A model generated the notes under the pieces. It did not search any database. It saw nothing but the letters and a program-made list of their open reading frames with translations, and was not told where the DNA came from. The position numbers and the translations under genes are program-made. From NCBI RefSeq assembly GCF_000247815.1, contig NC_021681.1, positions 4,488,914-4,552,913 on the forward strand: a stretch of 64,000 nucleotides of DNA, written 5' to 3'. Positions 1 through 44,559 of the stretch are shown in pieces. The number at the start of each line of letters is the position of its first letter. Position 1 is the first letter of the stretch. The DNA is from Ficedula albicollis. Its lineage: Eukaryota > Chordata > Aves > Passeriformes > Muscicapidae.

Positions 1-196
1 AGCCCTGATGGGTGTCCTCAGGGCTGTGAGGGTCAGGGGAGATGGGAGGGTTTGTCCTCCTGCATCTCTTGTTCACCTCCAGCAGCTGCCATTCAGGGCC
101 CCCAGCTGCCATTTGGGACCCCCAGGTGCCATTCAGGACCCCCCCATCTACCATTTGGGCCCCCAGGTTTGGTTATGGCTGGACACCATCCCTAGC

Positions 197-790
197 ATGA
201 GGATGAGGATGAGGATGAGGATGAGGATGAGGATGAGGATGAGGATGAGGATGAGGATGAGGATGAGGATGAGGATGAGGATGAGGATGAGGATGAGGAT
301 GAGGATGAGGATGAGGATGAGGATGAGGATGAGGATGAGGATGAGGATGAGGATGAGGATGAGGATGAGGATGAGGATGAGGATGAGGATGAGGATGAGG
401 ATGAGGATGAGGATGAGGATGAGGATGAGGATGAGGATGAGGATGAGGATGAGGATGAGGATGAGGATGAGGATGAGGATGAGGATGAGGATGAGGATGA
501 GGATGAGGATGAGGATGAGGATGAGGATGAGGATGAGGATGAGGATGAGGATGAGGATGAGGATGAGGATGAGGATGAGGATGAGGATGAGGATGAGGAT
601 GAGGATGAGGATGAGGATGAGGATGAGGATGAGGATGAGGATGAGGATGAGGATGAGGATGAGGATGAGGATGAGGATGAGGATGAGGATGAGGATGAGG
701 ATGAGGATGAGGATGAGGATGAGGATGAGGATGAGGATGAGGATGAGGATGAGGATGAGGATGAGGATGAGGATGAGGATGAGGATGAGG
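197..790. repeat. Perfect (ATGAGG)n hexanucleotide array
   Basis: A 6-bp unit is repeated 99 times with no interruption visible. Because the unit is a multiple of three, every frame stays open, giving Met-Arg on one strand and Ile-Leu on the other. No gene should be called here. It lies about 1.1 kb upstream of the TSPEAR start codon. Confidence 0.97.
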
Positions 791-1680
791 AGACAGCAGT
801 GCCTCATCTCTGCAGCTCTCTCTTGCTGATAGGTTAAGCTCTGTTTAAACACGGTCCTGGCAGAGCCCTAATTTGGGGGATGCCCAAATTGAGGCTGTTT
901 GGAGGAGGGGAGCCCCATGCAGCCCTGCTAGGGCTATTGGGCAGGCACCCAGCCCCTCTCCAGGCTCTGAGACAGAGGCACCAACGTTCTTGGGGTGTCT
1001 TGGGGCTTGTGGGGCTCGGTACAGCTCCTCTTGGGATTTGGGGCTGCATTCCACTGCGGGTTGCACTCCTTGGGCTGCACTCTCAGCCCCAGCACGGCCC
1101 ATTTTGGGGTGAGGACAGGCTGACAGTGAACATGGCAGCGTGCTGCTGACAAAACCCCCGGTCTGCAACGGGATTTTTGGCGTTCGGTCCTCGCCATCCG
1201 CTTCCTATTGCAGCGCTCGCCTTGCGGGAGGCTTTGGGGACGAGGGGGGTGGGAGCCTGGTTCAATTGTTTGGGGAAGGGAAGAGACTCCTTCTGTGGCT
1301 GGAGGAGCCCAGCAGAGCTCACTGTGTGCAGGGAGCTTTCCCACTGCTGGTGCTGCCCTTGCAACAGCAGAACCTGGAGGGTTTCTGGATCTGTGGCATT
1401 TTTGTGCCTGGGGATGTGCATCACCTGCCTGGGACAATACTGGGGGAGAAATGTGCAGTTTGTGGGATCTGGACACGGTGGAGGGGTCAGAGTGTCTCTC
1501 ATCCAATACAAGCAATCAATGCATTTAGGGGCAGGAAGGTTCCCACCCAGGTCTCTCCAGTCAGGGGTGAATCTCCCACCTACTCCCATGTGAGCCTAGG
1601 AAAAGGAATCACCAAAAATGAGAGGAAGCAAAGAAACCAAGGAAAGAAAAAAAAAAAAAATTAAAAAATCCCTCCCCAAA
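791..1680. other. Non-coding upstream region of TSPEAR
   Basis: No supported gene is seen. Overlapping open frames on both strands show no recognisable domain and no consistent splice pattern. The segment ends in an A-rich stretch at about 1645-1670. Confidence 0.5.
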
Positions 1681-1926
1681 GCCGCCTTCCAGAGGGTTGG
1701 GCAAAAGATAAAAGCTCCCGGAGGAGCCGGGACTCCTCCTCTCCCAGCACCGGGCTCCCATTTAAATGTCTGTGTGCAGGCTGCCGGCGGCAGAGGCTCG
1801 GGGCCGCCCCAGGAGCCCCCCGGCCGTGCCCCGGGGGGGGATGCCCGGGCAGGGCAGGGGGTGACACCGCCAGGGGGGACAGAGCGGGGGGTCCCGGTGC
1901 ATGGACGCGCTCAGCACAGCCCCCCG
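1681..1926 (+). promoter_or_regulatory. TSPEAR: Candidate TSPEAR proximal promoter and 5'UTR
   Basis: A GC-rich stretch directly precedes the signal-peptide ATG. A TATA-like AGATAAAAG lies at 1706-1714, about 215 bases before the start codon. The transcription start cannot be seen from sequence alone, so this is an inference from position and composition. Confidence 0.4.
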
Positions 1927-14232
<12,306 letters not shown>

Positions 14233-15053
14233 GACACGCTCAGCTCATCGCCAGGACCAGCTGGGCATCCATGGAAGATGGACCACAGAGCCCAGGAATG
14301 GCTGCAGCATCAGCTGGGCAGTGGCTGGCTGTGCACTCTGCAGGAAGGGAGGAGGAGGAGGAGGAGGAGGGTGGAGCTCAGAGCTCCCTGCAGCCTTGTC
14401 CAGGGGCTGGCCAAGGGGCTGTTTCTCCTGGGAAAGCTCTGCCACCACACTCCAGAGCCATGTCCTACCCAAGGTTCCTGGAGCCCGGGTGCATCCAGGC
14501 TTACCAGGACCATAACACTTGGCAATTTCCAGTCCCCAGGAGGGACCCAGAGCTGCCAGCAGCTGTGGCCAAAGCTTGCAAAAAATCCAGGGAAGGAAGA
14601 GGAGGAGCAGAGCATGAGCTGCTGGGATGGGTGCATGGCAGAGGGGAGTAAACATGTGAGAAATTGCAGAAAAAATGTGTGTCCAGGCTTGGCTCTGTCT
14701 GCCTGGGGCTGTGATGTTCCTGAGGACCATCTGGTTAGACATTGCAGCCATTCGTCATGTCACCTTCGTGCCAGTGCCACAGGTGCCTGCCCACCCTCCC
14801 TCTCTGCCATGGCTGGTTTGGGTCTCCCCCAAGTGTGGTGTGTGTTGTACAAACCTGAGGTGCTGGTCCTTGCTAGTCCATGCACCTTTCCATGAGGTTA
14901 GTGACTCCTGAGAAAACCTGCTTTGCATTTGGACCCATCCAGCTACCGCGGGCATGGGAAAAAACCCAAAGCTGCTTCAGGTGAAACTGTGGCCTCTTTT
15001 CTTTTCCTCACCTTTGCTGGGGGACTCTTTTGCTTAGCCAGAGCTCTAATAAA
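14233..15053 (+). other. TSPEAR: TSPEAR 3'UTR
   Basis: The span from the stop codon to the first good polyadenylation hexamer. A GGA-rich patch at about 14345-14372 explains Glu/Arg-rich shadow frames. No separate gene was recognised. Confidence 0.55.
15048..15053 (+). terminator. TSPEAR: Candidate TSPEAR polyadenylation signal AATAAA
   Basis: A canonical AATAAA lies about 815 nt past the TSPEAR stop, followed by a TG-rich stretch (ACTGTGTGCA). Confidence 0.65.
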
Positions 15054-15984
<931 letters not shown>

Positions 15985-16065
15985 AAGCACCACCAGCACT
16001 CAGCTCCTTGGACACTCAGCTCCCAGCACAGCAGAAACCCTGAGGGCTTTTCCAAAGTGCGGGGT

Positions 16066-16071
16066 TTTATT
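16066..16071 (-). terminator. LRRC3: Candidate LRRC3 polyadenylation signal
   Basis: TTTATT on the plus strand reads AATAAA on the minus strand. It is about 720 nt downstream of the LRRC3 stop codon, and the intervening sequence is AT-richer and typical of a 3'UTR. Confidence 0.6.
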
Positions 16072-16787
16072 GAGGAAACAAAGGTTTTGGAGTTCCCCTT
16101 GAATTGCTGGAGGCAGGCAGAGGCTGCATCCTTGGGAAGGACGCCCTTGACAAGGCCGGGGTGACCCCTCTGCAGTGACCCTCTGCACCCCAGGGACCTC
16201 CTGGCCCCCACAGCTCATCTGTCCCTGCCAGGACCGTCTCCAAACCACAAGCATGTGACTGGGGCTGCATTCCCTGTGAGCCCAGCTCTGGAAAAGGAAG
16301 GAAAGGTCTGGAAAACTACGCATACACTCTGTCGTGTTCTATCCGAGAAATGTAAGCGATATTCTTACTGTAACTCTATTATGTCTAAGCACTGTCGACA
16401 ACTGTGGGCCTGGAGCCTCCACTGAAGATATCAGTACGTTTCAGCCCTCAGTAGAACACACACTGCTACTGTGGCACTTGACACCTTTCACTGACTAAAA
16501 GCATTAGAACTCACTCTAAAACTTACTCAATCCCTGCACTCTGATTTCTCTCTGAAGAATTCAGAGACATCCCTGACTCACTGACTCCAACAGGAAGAAG
16601 GGTCTGGCTGGGGATGTTTGTCCCCAGAACCCGCTCGGGGGTGTCCCTGCCATCCCTCCCCCCCGTGCCGTTTGCTCACGCTCAGTCCGGCGTCGCTGGG
16701 GAGGGACACTGGTGGCACTTCGGCAGTCCCACCGAGAAGCTTTGATGCCCAGCAGGAGGAGCTGGCCGCTGGCAGCCCAGCCCTGCA

Positions 16788-17525
16788 CTACAGGGCAGTC
16801 TCAGCGCGGGGCTGGGCGCCGGGCAGCGAGTGCCGGCGGGAGCGCTCCCGGTTGTGCCGCGCGTAGCAGGTGACATAGGCGACGAGCATGGCGAACCAGC
16901 CGAACATGGTGACCAGCACGGCCACATCCATGGTCCTCCGGCGCACGCTGCAGAAGTTGGCGCCGGCGTCCAGCACCTGCAGCAGCGGCTTGCCCACGAA
17001 CTCCTGGCGCGGCGCCGTGTGGCAGGTGATGTCCCGCACCGAGTCCGGGTCCAGCCGCGCCTCCCACAGCACCTCCTGCAAGGCGCACTCGCAGTGCCAG
17101 GGGTTGCTGCCCAGCCGCAGCTCGGCGTTGAGAGCCAGCAGCGCCTCCTTGGGCACGCTGCGGATGCGGTTCCCGGAGAGGTCGAGGCTGCGCAGCCCGG
17201 CCGCCACCCCTCTGAACGCCGCCCTGTCGATCTGCTCGATGGCGTTCCCGGACAGGTCGATCTCCTCCAGGCGGGACAGGTGCCGGAAGGCGTTGCTGGG
17301 GATCCTGGTGATGCTGTTGGCATCCAGCTTGAGGAACACCACATCCCTGGGGATGTCCTTGGGGATCTCCTGCAGGTGCTGGGAGCTGCAGAGCACAGCC
17401 TTGGCCCCCGCCCGCTCCGTGCACTGGCAGCTGGGGGGGCAGGAGCTGCCCCAGGGGATGCAGAGCAGGAGGCAGAAGAAAGCCTGGGCCACGCTGCTGG
17501 CTGGGGTGGCGGTGGCGAGGGTCAT
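16788..17525 (-). CDS. LRRC3: LRRC3, leucine-rich repeat-containing membrane protein
   Basis: A single coding exon of 245 codons; human is about 257 aa. Residues about 11-26 form the hydrophobic signal segment. The LRR N-terminal cap CPPSCQC is at 29-35. Three LRRs run from about residue 62 to 140 (LKLDANSI, IDLSGNAI, LDLSGNRI). The LRR C-terminal cap starts NPWHCECALQ at 141. A transmembrane helix spans about 200-221, followed by a short basic cytoplasmic tail. The frame is open further upstream to 17765. I chose the ATG at 17525 because it places a signal peptide directly before the LRR cap, at the same spacing as I recall for the human protein. An acceptor-like CCCTCCAG at about 17632-17639 suggests a separate 5' non-coding exon. 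The molecular function of the family is poorly known. The position between TSPEAR and TRPM2 matches the mammalian order. Confidence 0.93.
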   Translation of the reverse strand: MTLATATPASSVAQAFFCLLLCIPWGSSCPPSCQCTERAGAKAVLCSSQHLQEIPKDIPRDVVFLKLDANSITRIPSNAFRHLSRLEEIDLSGNAIEQIDRAAFRGVAAGLRSLDLSGNRIRSVPKEALLALNAELRLGSNPWHCECALQEVLWEARLDPDSVRDITCHTAPRQEFVGKPLLQVLDAGANFCSVRRRTMDVAVLVTMFGWFAMLVAYVTCYARHNRERSRRHSLPGAQPRAETAL

Positions 17526-18527
17526 GGTGCAGGCAGCCAGCTCAGCATGGCTGCTGGCCGCTCCCCGGGGGTGGCAGCAGCTCCTGGGCAGCAGGACGTG
17601 CCCTCGGTGCCCCTGCGAGGCCTCTGCCATCGCTGGAGGGAAGCTGTGGGCGGAGGGAATATGACACGGCATTATTTCCTGGAACACAGGGTATGGCTCG
17701 TGTGTGATGTGCCCTGCAAAGGGGTGAGAGCCCGGGCTCATGGGAAAACAAGGATGAAGTGACACTGGCTGTCTTTTCTTTTGGTTTAATCAAAAGTAGA
17801 AACCCCAGCTCCCCCACCCCTGTCTCTGCAGAGACCACGCAGGTGAACAAAGGGAGGTGCAAGACGGGGTGTGGAGATGGGCTGGGAGCCTCTGCCCCAT
17901 CCTGCTACCAGTTTCCAAGGGGGATGCAGTAAACAGTAAATTCCTATCTCACCAACCCTGAGTGTTTAAAAAAAAATGATGAGTCAGACTCTAAGGATCA
18001 TCAGACAGATTTAATCACTACCAGGATTTCAAATAACAAGATGTGGAGTTCTTTTGCTTTCCTTTCCCTTCCCTTCTGGTCTGTGAGCTGCTACAAGTTT
18101 GAGTTTCCAAAGGTTTCAGCAAAGAGGTGTTTGGAGGTGAGTTTGTTTTTAAAAGTAAACAAAGGGTATGGTTTGATAGCCTGACTCAGGGTGGGAGGTT
18201 GAGAGAGCAGCCACTGCCTAGCACAGTAAAAGGGGTGATGGAAAACACACCCCAGTGCTGCCAGGGGCAAGGCAGGAGGTGGAGCAGGTGGGACACCTTT
18301 CCTCTGCCTTTGATGCTGCTCATCTCCCTCCTGCTGCCTCGGCCAGCCTGGGAGAAGAGATCCCCGTGGAGGGGAGACTGGAAGGCCAAGGGAATTAAGT
18401 GTCCCATGTGATGTCATTATGGGCACCAAGTTGTTGTCCCTCCGGTACCAGAATCCTTCTGCTAATGGCATTCTCCTGGTAAGAGCAGCAGCCCTCAGGT
18501 GTGACCGTCCTTAGGGTACCACAGAGG
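17526..18527. other. LRRC3 5' flank and probable intron
   Basis: No coding exon was recognised. It contains the acceptor-like site just upstream of the LRRC3 start codon, so part of this is probably a 5'UTR intron leading to the GC-rich region beyond 18.7 kb. Confidence 0.4.
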
Positions 18528-18601
18528 GATGCTCACACCTGAAGGATGCTCACACCTGAAGGATGCTCACACCTGAAGGATGCTCATACCCGAAGGATGC
18601 T
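18528..18601. repeat. 17-bp tandem repeat, about four copies
   Basis: The unit GGATGCTCACACCTGAA is repeated, and the last copy carries two substitutions (CATACCCGAA). Confidence 0.9.
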
Positions 18602-18939
18602 GTCTGCAGCTTTGCCCGCAGCCCTGCCCAGAGCTGTGGATTCTGCCCGGGGGTATGAAGTTGAGCTTCCCTGCAAAATGTACGGGGCTCGGACAGCTCT
18701 GTCAGCTCCGTCTCTCCCGGGGAACAAGCACGCTTTATTCCGGTTCCCACCGTGTGCAAGGGCTCCGAGGAGTCGCAGGGACCCCGGGGCTGTGCGGGGT
18801 GATGCTCCGGCCCGCCCCCCTGCCCTGCCCGGGGACAGAACCCGGGACTCTCCCGCGCAGCGCGACCGAGCCCGGGGGTCCCTTACCGGCTCGGCCAGGG
18901 CGGCTCTGCTTCGCTCCGGCCCTAGGTGCGGGGCGGTGT

Positions 18940-19190
18940 CGGTACCGGTCCGGTACCGGCGCTGTTGCGGCGATGGTGCGATGCTGTTGCGGTGCCGGTG
19001 TTGTTGCGGTGCCGGTACCGATGCTGTTGTGGTGCCGGTGCCGGTGTGATGCTGTCGCGGTGCCGGTGCCGGTGCGGTGCTGTCGCGGTGCCGGTGCCGG
19101 TGCCGGTGTGATGCTGTTGTGGTGCCGGTGCCGGTGCGGTGCTGTCGCGGTGCCGGTGCTGTCGCGGTGCCGGTGCTGTTGCGGTTCGGC
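18940..19190. repeat. CpG-rich GGTGCCGGTGCC minisatellite
   Basis: Degenerate tandem copies of CGGTGC/CGGTGT-type units interspersed with TGCTGTCGCGG and TGATGCTGTTGTGG. Translation gives Cys/Arg/Gly-rich shadow frames only. Confidence 0.85.
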
Positions 19191-19260
19191 CGCGATCCCG
19201 CTCGGCCCCACCTGTTGCTCGGCCGCTCCCGGCGCCCCGGCCGGGCGGTCCCGGCGGTGC

Positions 19261-20127
<867 letters not shown>

Positions 20128-20350
20128 CGGTGCGGGAGCGGGGGGCGGTGCGGGAGCGGGGGCGGGGGAATCAGGGTGATGGGACAGCCAGGAATCACCC
20201 CACGGGAGAGCGGCCGCCCCAGTGTGCAGAAATTAAGTGCTGCTAATGAGGTTTCCGCAATTCTGCGGTGCGGGCTGCGGGTCTAGAAGTGCCATCAGCT
20301 GCCGTAAGGCACGATCTCCCTCCCCGGCCATGGCCCGGTCCGGACCCCCC

Positions 20351-20729
20351 CGCGCTCCCAGCTGATGTCTCCTGTCGCTCTCGGTGACAGAGACCAGGAG
20401 CAGACATCAAACAGCCCAGGAGCAACGGGAGAAGGTGCCGTGCCATCATTTTGGGGTGCCCCCAAAGCATCAGCACAGCTCCCGTATCAACTCTGAGCGG
20501 GTCATCTCGAGCACCCTGGTCTGCTGCCCACGGCAGGGGGCTTGAAATTAAATTATGGTTAAAGCCCCTGGGGAGAGTCTAAAGCAAAGTGGGTTTGTAT
20601 AATAAGATTGGGGTGGGAATTGGGTTTGTCCCAGCAGTGTGCTCCACAGACAGCCTGCATGGCCTCCAGGAATGGCCCCTGGTTAAACAGCTGTGAGACA
20701 CCACCAGCCTGCAGTCGTTTAACACATGG
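20351..20729. other. Intergenic spacer between LRRC3 upstream region and TRPM2 3' end
   Basis: No gene or repeat was recognised. Confidence 0.4.
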
Positions 20730-20735
20730 TTTATT
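20730..20735 (-). terminator. TRPM2: Candidate TRPM2 polyadenylation signal
   Basis: It reads AATAAA on the minus strand, about 1.1 kb downstream of the TRPM2 stop codon. It implies a 3'UTR of about 1.1 kb (20.7-21.84 kb), in which no other gene was recognised. Confidence 0.6.
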
Positions 20736-21838
20736 GAGCTGGGTTGAATACATTGCCAGACTGAGCCCCCTCCCCTTGCCAACCCCCAGTGCATCACTGG
20801 TGAAACTGCAGTTGTGCTGTGGTGGCCACCAGTGTGGGATGAGCAGCCTTGGCTGGCCAGTGTCTGATCCACTGGGAGAAGGTGGGGGTACCGAAATCCC
20901 TTCCTGAGCAGACCCAGGCATGACATGGCACTGTGGGGCTCTTCTGGATAATCAAGAAATGTATCCATTGTGCCTTGTTCACCCCGTGGCAGGCAACAGA
21001 AAACGTGAGTGAAAGACCCCTTAAAAGCAGGGATGTCTGGGATTGACACTCTGGTGTTCCTCTGCTGTCCCTACCCGCACAGGGAGCCACAGAGCATGGA
21101 TCACCTGTGTCCCAGCAAGCTGCCACTTTCCATCCATGTGCATGAGGAGATGGGGACAGGCAGGTGACATTTGCCTGGGGCCTTGGCTCAGGGAGAGGAA
21201 GGAATTTTAGCTGCGAGCCAGCGCTCAGCACACACACACACAGGATCACGTATCAGCTTGGGGCATGGCAGGTGGGCTTGTGCAGAGCTATGGAACCACA
21301 GGTATATCAGCCAAGAGCTGCTCACACCTTCAGAAGTGCTGGAGAACCGGGTTGTTGGGTCTGAGGTATGGGTACAGCCACCACAGGGGTGACTCCAAGC
21401 CTTCTCCAGAGCAATCCTTTGGGATCTGGGGCAGTGGGGCTCAGAGCAGGAGCAGGGAGCAGTGATGGATATTCTGGTGGAGGGTAGCTGGGGCTGGGGA
21501 GCCCCCAGTGCCCACCCCAAAGCCAAGAGCAGGGTGGGGTGGACAGAAGGACCATCTCACAGGAAGAGCCCTGTGGCTCTGTGTGGCCCAAGCTCTGGGC
21601 TAGTGCTGTGGGCTGATGTGGAAGCACCGAGACACAAGCTGGGTGGCTGAGGTGACTGGGATTCACTGCCCAGGCAGCCCGTGTCCCCAGGGAGGGGACA
21701 TTTTTCCTCCCAGAGACCTGCAGTATCCATTCACAGAGGCACCCAGAGTACCTCAATGCAGCAGCTCCCCTGTTCTCCCAGGTGAGCTGGGGTGGAGCTG
21801 CGGTCCCAGGCAGAGGCAGGAGCCCTGTGCACGAGGCC

Positions 21839-40526
<18,688 letters not shown>

Positions 40527-40604
40527 GGCTCCTGTGTCCTGTGCCTCTCAGCCTCCTTCCTCCTGATCCTAGGCTGGCAGCTCCTCAACATCCCCATCCT
40601 GAGG

Positions 40605-40780
40605 GCAGCGCAACAGAATCAGAGAATCCCAGAGTGGTTTGGACTGGGAGGGGTCTGAAAGTTCATCTCCTTCCACTCCTCTACCAAAGGCAGGGACACC
40701 TTTCCCTAGACCAGGTTTCTCCACGCCCCGTCCAACCTTCCATGAACTAAGAGCACTGAGGTGGCCCATCCATCACTGCC
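40605..40780 (-). mobile_element. CR1 LINE 3'-end fragment, minus orientation
   Basis: AGAATCAGAGAATCCCAGAG followed by GGGACACCTTTCCCTAGACC matches a decayed reverse-oriented CR1 tail just upstream of the TRPM2 first coding exon. Confidence 0.6.
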
Positions 40781-41779
40781 TGGGTGGGGATTAGACCTCA
40801 CCACAATCCTGACACCAGGGCCGTGTGTGGTGACCAGCCTCAGCATGCAGCCCACCAATGTCCACAAAGCCCTGCCACTTTCAGCCTGAGCTCTCCTCAC
40901 CTGCTCCCCGCTGCAGGCAGCTGGGATATTTCTGGCAGCAGGGAGAGCAGAAACTAGGTCTCTTGTGTGAGCAGCCTGAGCATGGGAAATCTGGGAATAT
41001 GGACATGCTGGCTGCAGAGACCGGGTGCTCCTCTGTGGGGGAGTCCTGTGTCCCCTGCAAAGGTGCTCAAGATGCACATGGGCTTGCTGCAGGCAGGGGC
41101 TGCAAAACCCCTGAACCCCCCTGAACACTCACAGCCCTCTCTGCTGAGATGGCAGAGCTGCTGGAGCAAAGGTGGAAATGCTCCTGGGTGTCTCTGGAGC
41201 CTGAGAGGCATGGATTAGGTAATGGAGGAAGCACCAGACTCAGGTGATGCTCTGGTCGAGCTGTGGGGTCTGAATTCAAGGAGGATTTTATCTGCTTTCT
41301 TTAAGCCAAATCCTGCATTTCACACAAGGGTGGGGAGTCCTTGTGGGGACAAGGAGTGCTGATGCCAAATCATGGAGCAGCAAGGAAAAGCTATTTTATC
41401 AGCCTCCCTCCTGGGATCTACACAGCCCCACTGACCTTGAGAGGCAGATTTTGGCAGACTGGATTTCTGCATCAGCACAACCCCCAGCAGATCTGATTTT
41501 CGGAGAGAGAGCAGTTGAAATAAGGACAAATGCACTCTTAATTCCTGTTCGTGGCCCCACAAGGCAGCCAGGCTGGTGGCGGCTTGGGACATAAAGCCAT
41601 GCAGGAAGGGCTCCCACCCTCCAGCACCTGCAACACCTGTCCTTAAGGGCTCGGGGACAAGGACAGGGCCTCTCCCGGGGCACACGGGGATCAGCACGGG
41701 GTGGTCACGGCACCCCGGGATGGAGTGCCAGGTGAATCCTGCCCTGCCCTGCCCTGCCCCCCAGCCCCGCTGCCCGTAC

Positions 41780-41900
41780 CTTCCCTGCCGCATCCTCCGG
41801 CCGCATCCCCGGCTCCGCGCGGCGCGATCAGCCCCGCGTCCCTCCGCCCCGACGGGTCATTTTGGCACCGGAGACACTGGAGATGAGGAGAGCGGGGCAG
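41780..41900 (-). promoter_or_regulatory. TRPM2: Candidate TRPM2 non-coding first exon and promoter
   Basis: A local GC- and CpG-rich patch with a strong minus-strand donor, GGAAG|GTACGG, at 41780. An acceptor-like GGACACAG sits just before the TRPM2 ATG (about 40532-40539). The two sites would splice out about 1.2 kb. The transcription start is unknown. Confidence 0.4.
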
Positions 41901-42070
41901 AGCTGCCTGCAGAGAGGAGGAGGAGGCAATCGGCTGGCAGCTTCCCAGCGAATGAGGCTGCAGGAGCGATCCGTGCCCAGGAGCTGCAGCTCCCGAGTTG
42001 GCTGGAGTGGCTGAGTCACTCCTGCACCCACCCGCAGCCCCGCTGCCCCCAGCCCCAGGGACCGGGCAGA

Positions 42071-43095
42071 TGTCAGGATCCCATTTCTGAGGCTGTTAGA
42101 AATGCCTCTGCCCGAATTAAAGTGCAAACGAGACGATGGAGCAGTGACAACAATGTGGGTTTTATTTCAGAGTAAATATGGGGAGAGAGAGAAATAGGAA
42201 ATAGGTGATGGGGACAGCAAGAGAGTAACAGGGACGGAATAAGGAAAACACCACTCCGTGCATCCCAACATCTCAGTGTTCCATTGATCCTCCCCAGATG
42301 GTTTTCTTGGTGGTGAGGGTCCCCCCAAGAAACATTCAATCTGATGGGTTAATCAACTCTCAGGCCAGGCAGGGAAATCCAGGTACCTCCCTGGTGCAGG
42401 GGGAGTGTTCCATTGTCTTTACAGCAGACTCGGGGTTTGTTGCATCCCGTGCAGTGCTGTGGTGCAAGGCTGCAGGAATGGCTCTGGGGGGCTCCTTGAT
42501 GGATTAAGGCACCCCTCAGCTGCCTCTCAGTGAATATTCTGTGGATGTGGCAATCCCAGGGTTGGGGGTTTGTGTAAGGGAGGATGGGTTCACTGACCTG
42601 AGCAGGGGTTACACCCAAACTTCCTCCCCCCACCTCGCCTGGGGGGAAATCTGTGCAAACCTGCTCCCAGCAAATGGATCTGGGGGCTACGGCCTCCCCC
42701 ACCCCGAAGCAAGCCAGAGATGATTCTTAGCACAGCTGCTGGGGTTGGCCCACATTCTTTTCCTTGTTTACTTGTTGGTTTCAGGTGATTGAAGAATGGC
42801 TTTTCCCTTTATCTAATCTCAGCAGTCTGACTTTCAGTCCAAAGTCCCAGTCAGGTATCTTCAGGGAGGCTTCTTTGGTTGTAGCCTCTTTATGCAGCTT
42901 TTGTTATAGGGAGAAAAACTTTATGTCGATGTTTGAGATTTCAGTCTCTGACAGCAGATGTGACAAGCAGGGGCTGCTTGGGGGATGGATGGTGCCAGAA
43001 AGGATCAGCAGCCTGGTGGAGACCCTGGTGTGTGACAGGCTTGGCAAATGTGATGAAAAATCCCTTCCCTAACTGTCAAGTATCCTTTATAACAC
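42071..43095 (-). mobile_element. Probable LTR/ERV-derived segment, minus orientation
   Basis: On the minus strand it ends in CCTGACA and contains an AATAAA (plus-strand TTTATT at 42155-42160) followed by CCCACATTGTTG, typical of an LTR R region. No intact retroviral gene was recognised. The right boundary is a guess. It differs from the family A LTRs. Confidence 0.4.
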
Positions 43096-43109
43096 AAAAG
43101 TTTATAAAC

Positions 43110-43142
43110 TTTATGTATATATATACACTATATATGTATATT
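43110..43142. repeat. AT-rich (TA)n microsatellite
   Basis: Two short TATATA/TATACA runs in intergenic sequence between TRPM2 and THAP4. Confidence 0.75.
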
Positions 43143-44059
43143 AATTCAACACTGTGATGTAAAGAAGCAGTGGAGTTTTACTGAAGACTTTGGTATTGAT
43201 TGTGCTGAAGTAAAACAAACAAAAGGACAGCCCGGCCCTGGAGAGAAGGACTTTGCTTTTGGGAGGCTTGGAGCAGCTCCTGAGGGATAATGAACAGCTT
43301 TATCCCTGGGATGACCAAGGTACCACAGCATCCCAGGCTCTGAGACCCTCCCAGCCTTGGCTGGTGTCCCAGGTGAGTCACTGCAGCCAGAGGGGCTCAA
43401 GGACACCTGGATCTACAGACAGGCAGAAACAGCAGCTTTGCCAAGTTTTCCCGTGATTGGAGATCTGTTAGTGTGGGTCTCAGTGCTCAGTCAAGCTCTG
43501 TTTTACCTGAGTGCTCAAAAAAAAAAAAAACCCACACCTGGGTGCCCTGATTTTTCTGGGACATCTCATGGCCGTGAATAAATATTTACACTTGTAATTC
43601 CAAGCTTTGCATCCCAACCTGACACCTTATTTGGCATGGGCCACATGAATTTTTATTGACGAATCTCATGTCCCACCACAGGCAACAAAAGCCTTTTGGA
43701 TGGTGCTTTCCCACCTCCCCATTCCAGGTGCTTTCCTCCTCCCCTGATGCTCTGTGCCCTAAATGAACCGGCTCCTCGGGTGGATTTGCAGCCACTTAAC
43801 TTGCATTTGCCACAACACTCGGTTAACAAAGCCAGCATCCGTTTTCCTTGGGAAATGTGCTCAGCAGCAAAGCCAGGCCAAGACAGCAGCCAAGGCAGTG
43901 GATGCTGCAGCGCTGATTTGGCTGCTGAGGCTCAGCAGCAGCAACACTCTGGGGAGCCCAGGGAACTGCAGCTCTGAGTGAGCTGAGGGTCCTGCAGCTC
44001 CAGGCACAGTCATCCCCACGGCTCTCTTGTCCAGGGAAGGAAACAGAGATGTGAAAGGT

Positions 44060-44345
44060 CTGGAGCACAGGCATTACAAGAAAGGGTTGAGGGAGCTGGG
44101 GTGTCCCAGCCTGGAGAAAAGGGGGCTCAGAGGGGAATCTTCTGGATCTGCACAACTAACTCCCTGACAGGAGGGGACAGCTGGGGGGGGTCAGGCTCTG
44201 CTCCCAGGGGACAAGGGGTAGGACAAGAGGAAATGGCCTCAAACTGCACCAGGGGAGGTTTGAGCTGGATATTAGGGAAAAATTCTTCACTGAAAGGCTT
44301 GTCAAGGATTTGAACTACTCAGGACAGTGGTGGAGTCAAAAAAAT
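44060..44345 (+). mobile_element. CR1 LINE 3' fragment
   Basis: GGTGTCCCAGCCTGGAGAAA, then GGATATTAGGGAAAAATTCT and the region before the CR1 tail are recognisable. The element is truncated before its terminal repeat. Confidence 0.75.
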
Positions 44346-44559
44346 GCGTGGAAGTGGCACTAGAGGACATAGTTCATTGGGAAACACAGTGGGAGTTTGA
44401 TGCTCTGGTTCAGGGAAACCAGTGGAATTCATCCTATGGATAGTCCATGCTAACTCACCTGCTTGGACAGGACAGTGGGCTAAGGGGGGTGAGCACAGCA
44501 CTGGGGTTTCATTTGCACCCTGCTTGCTGGTTCAGTGCCTCTCCCCAGCACAGCACGAA

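Noticed and set aside
148..852. Met-Arg and Ile-Leu repeat frames
   Set aside because: Translation of the ATGAGG array.
16830..17762. Plus-strand 310-residue frame opposite LRRC3
   Set aside because: GC-rich shadow of the LRRC3 coding strand with no recognisable family.
17526..17765. An 80-residue N-terminal extension of LRRC3
   Set aside because: The frame is open but it would bury the signal peptide, and an acceptor-like site lies inside it; the ATG at 17525 fits the family better.
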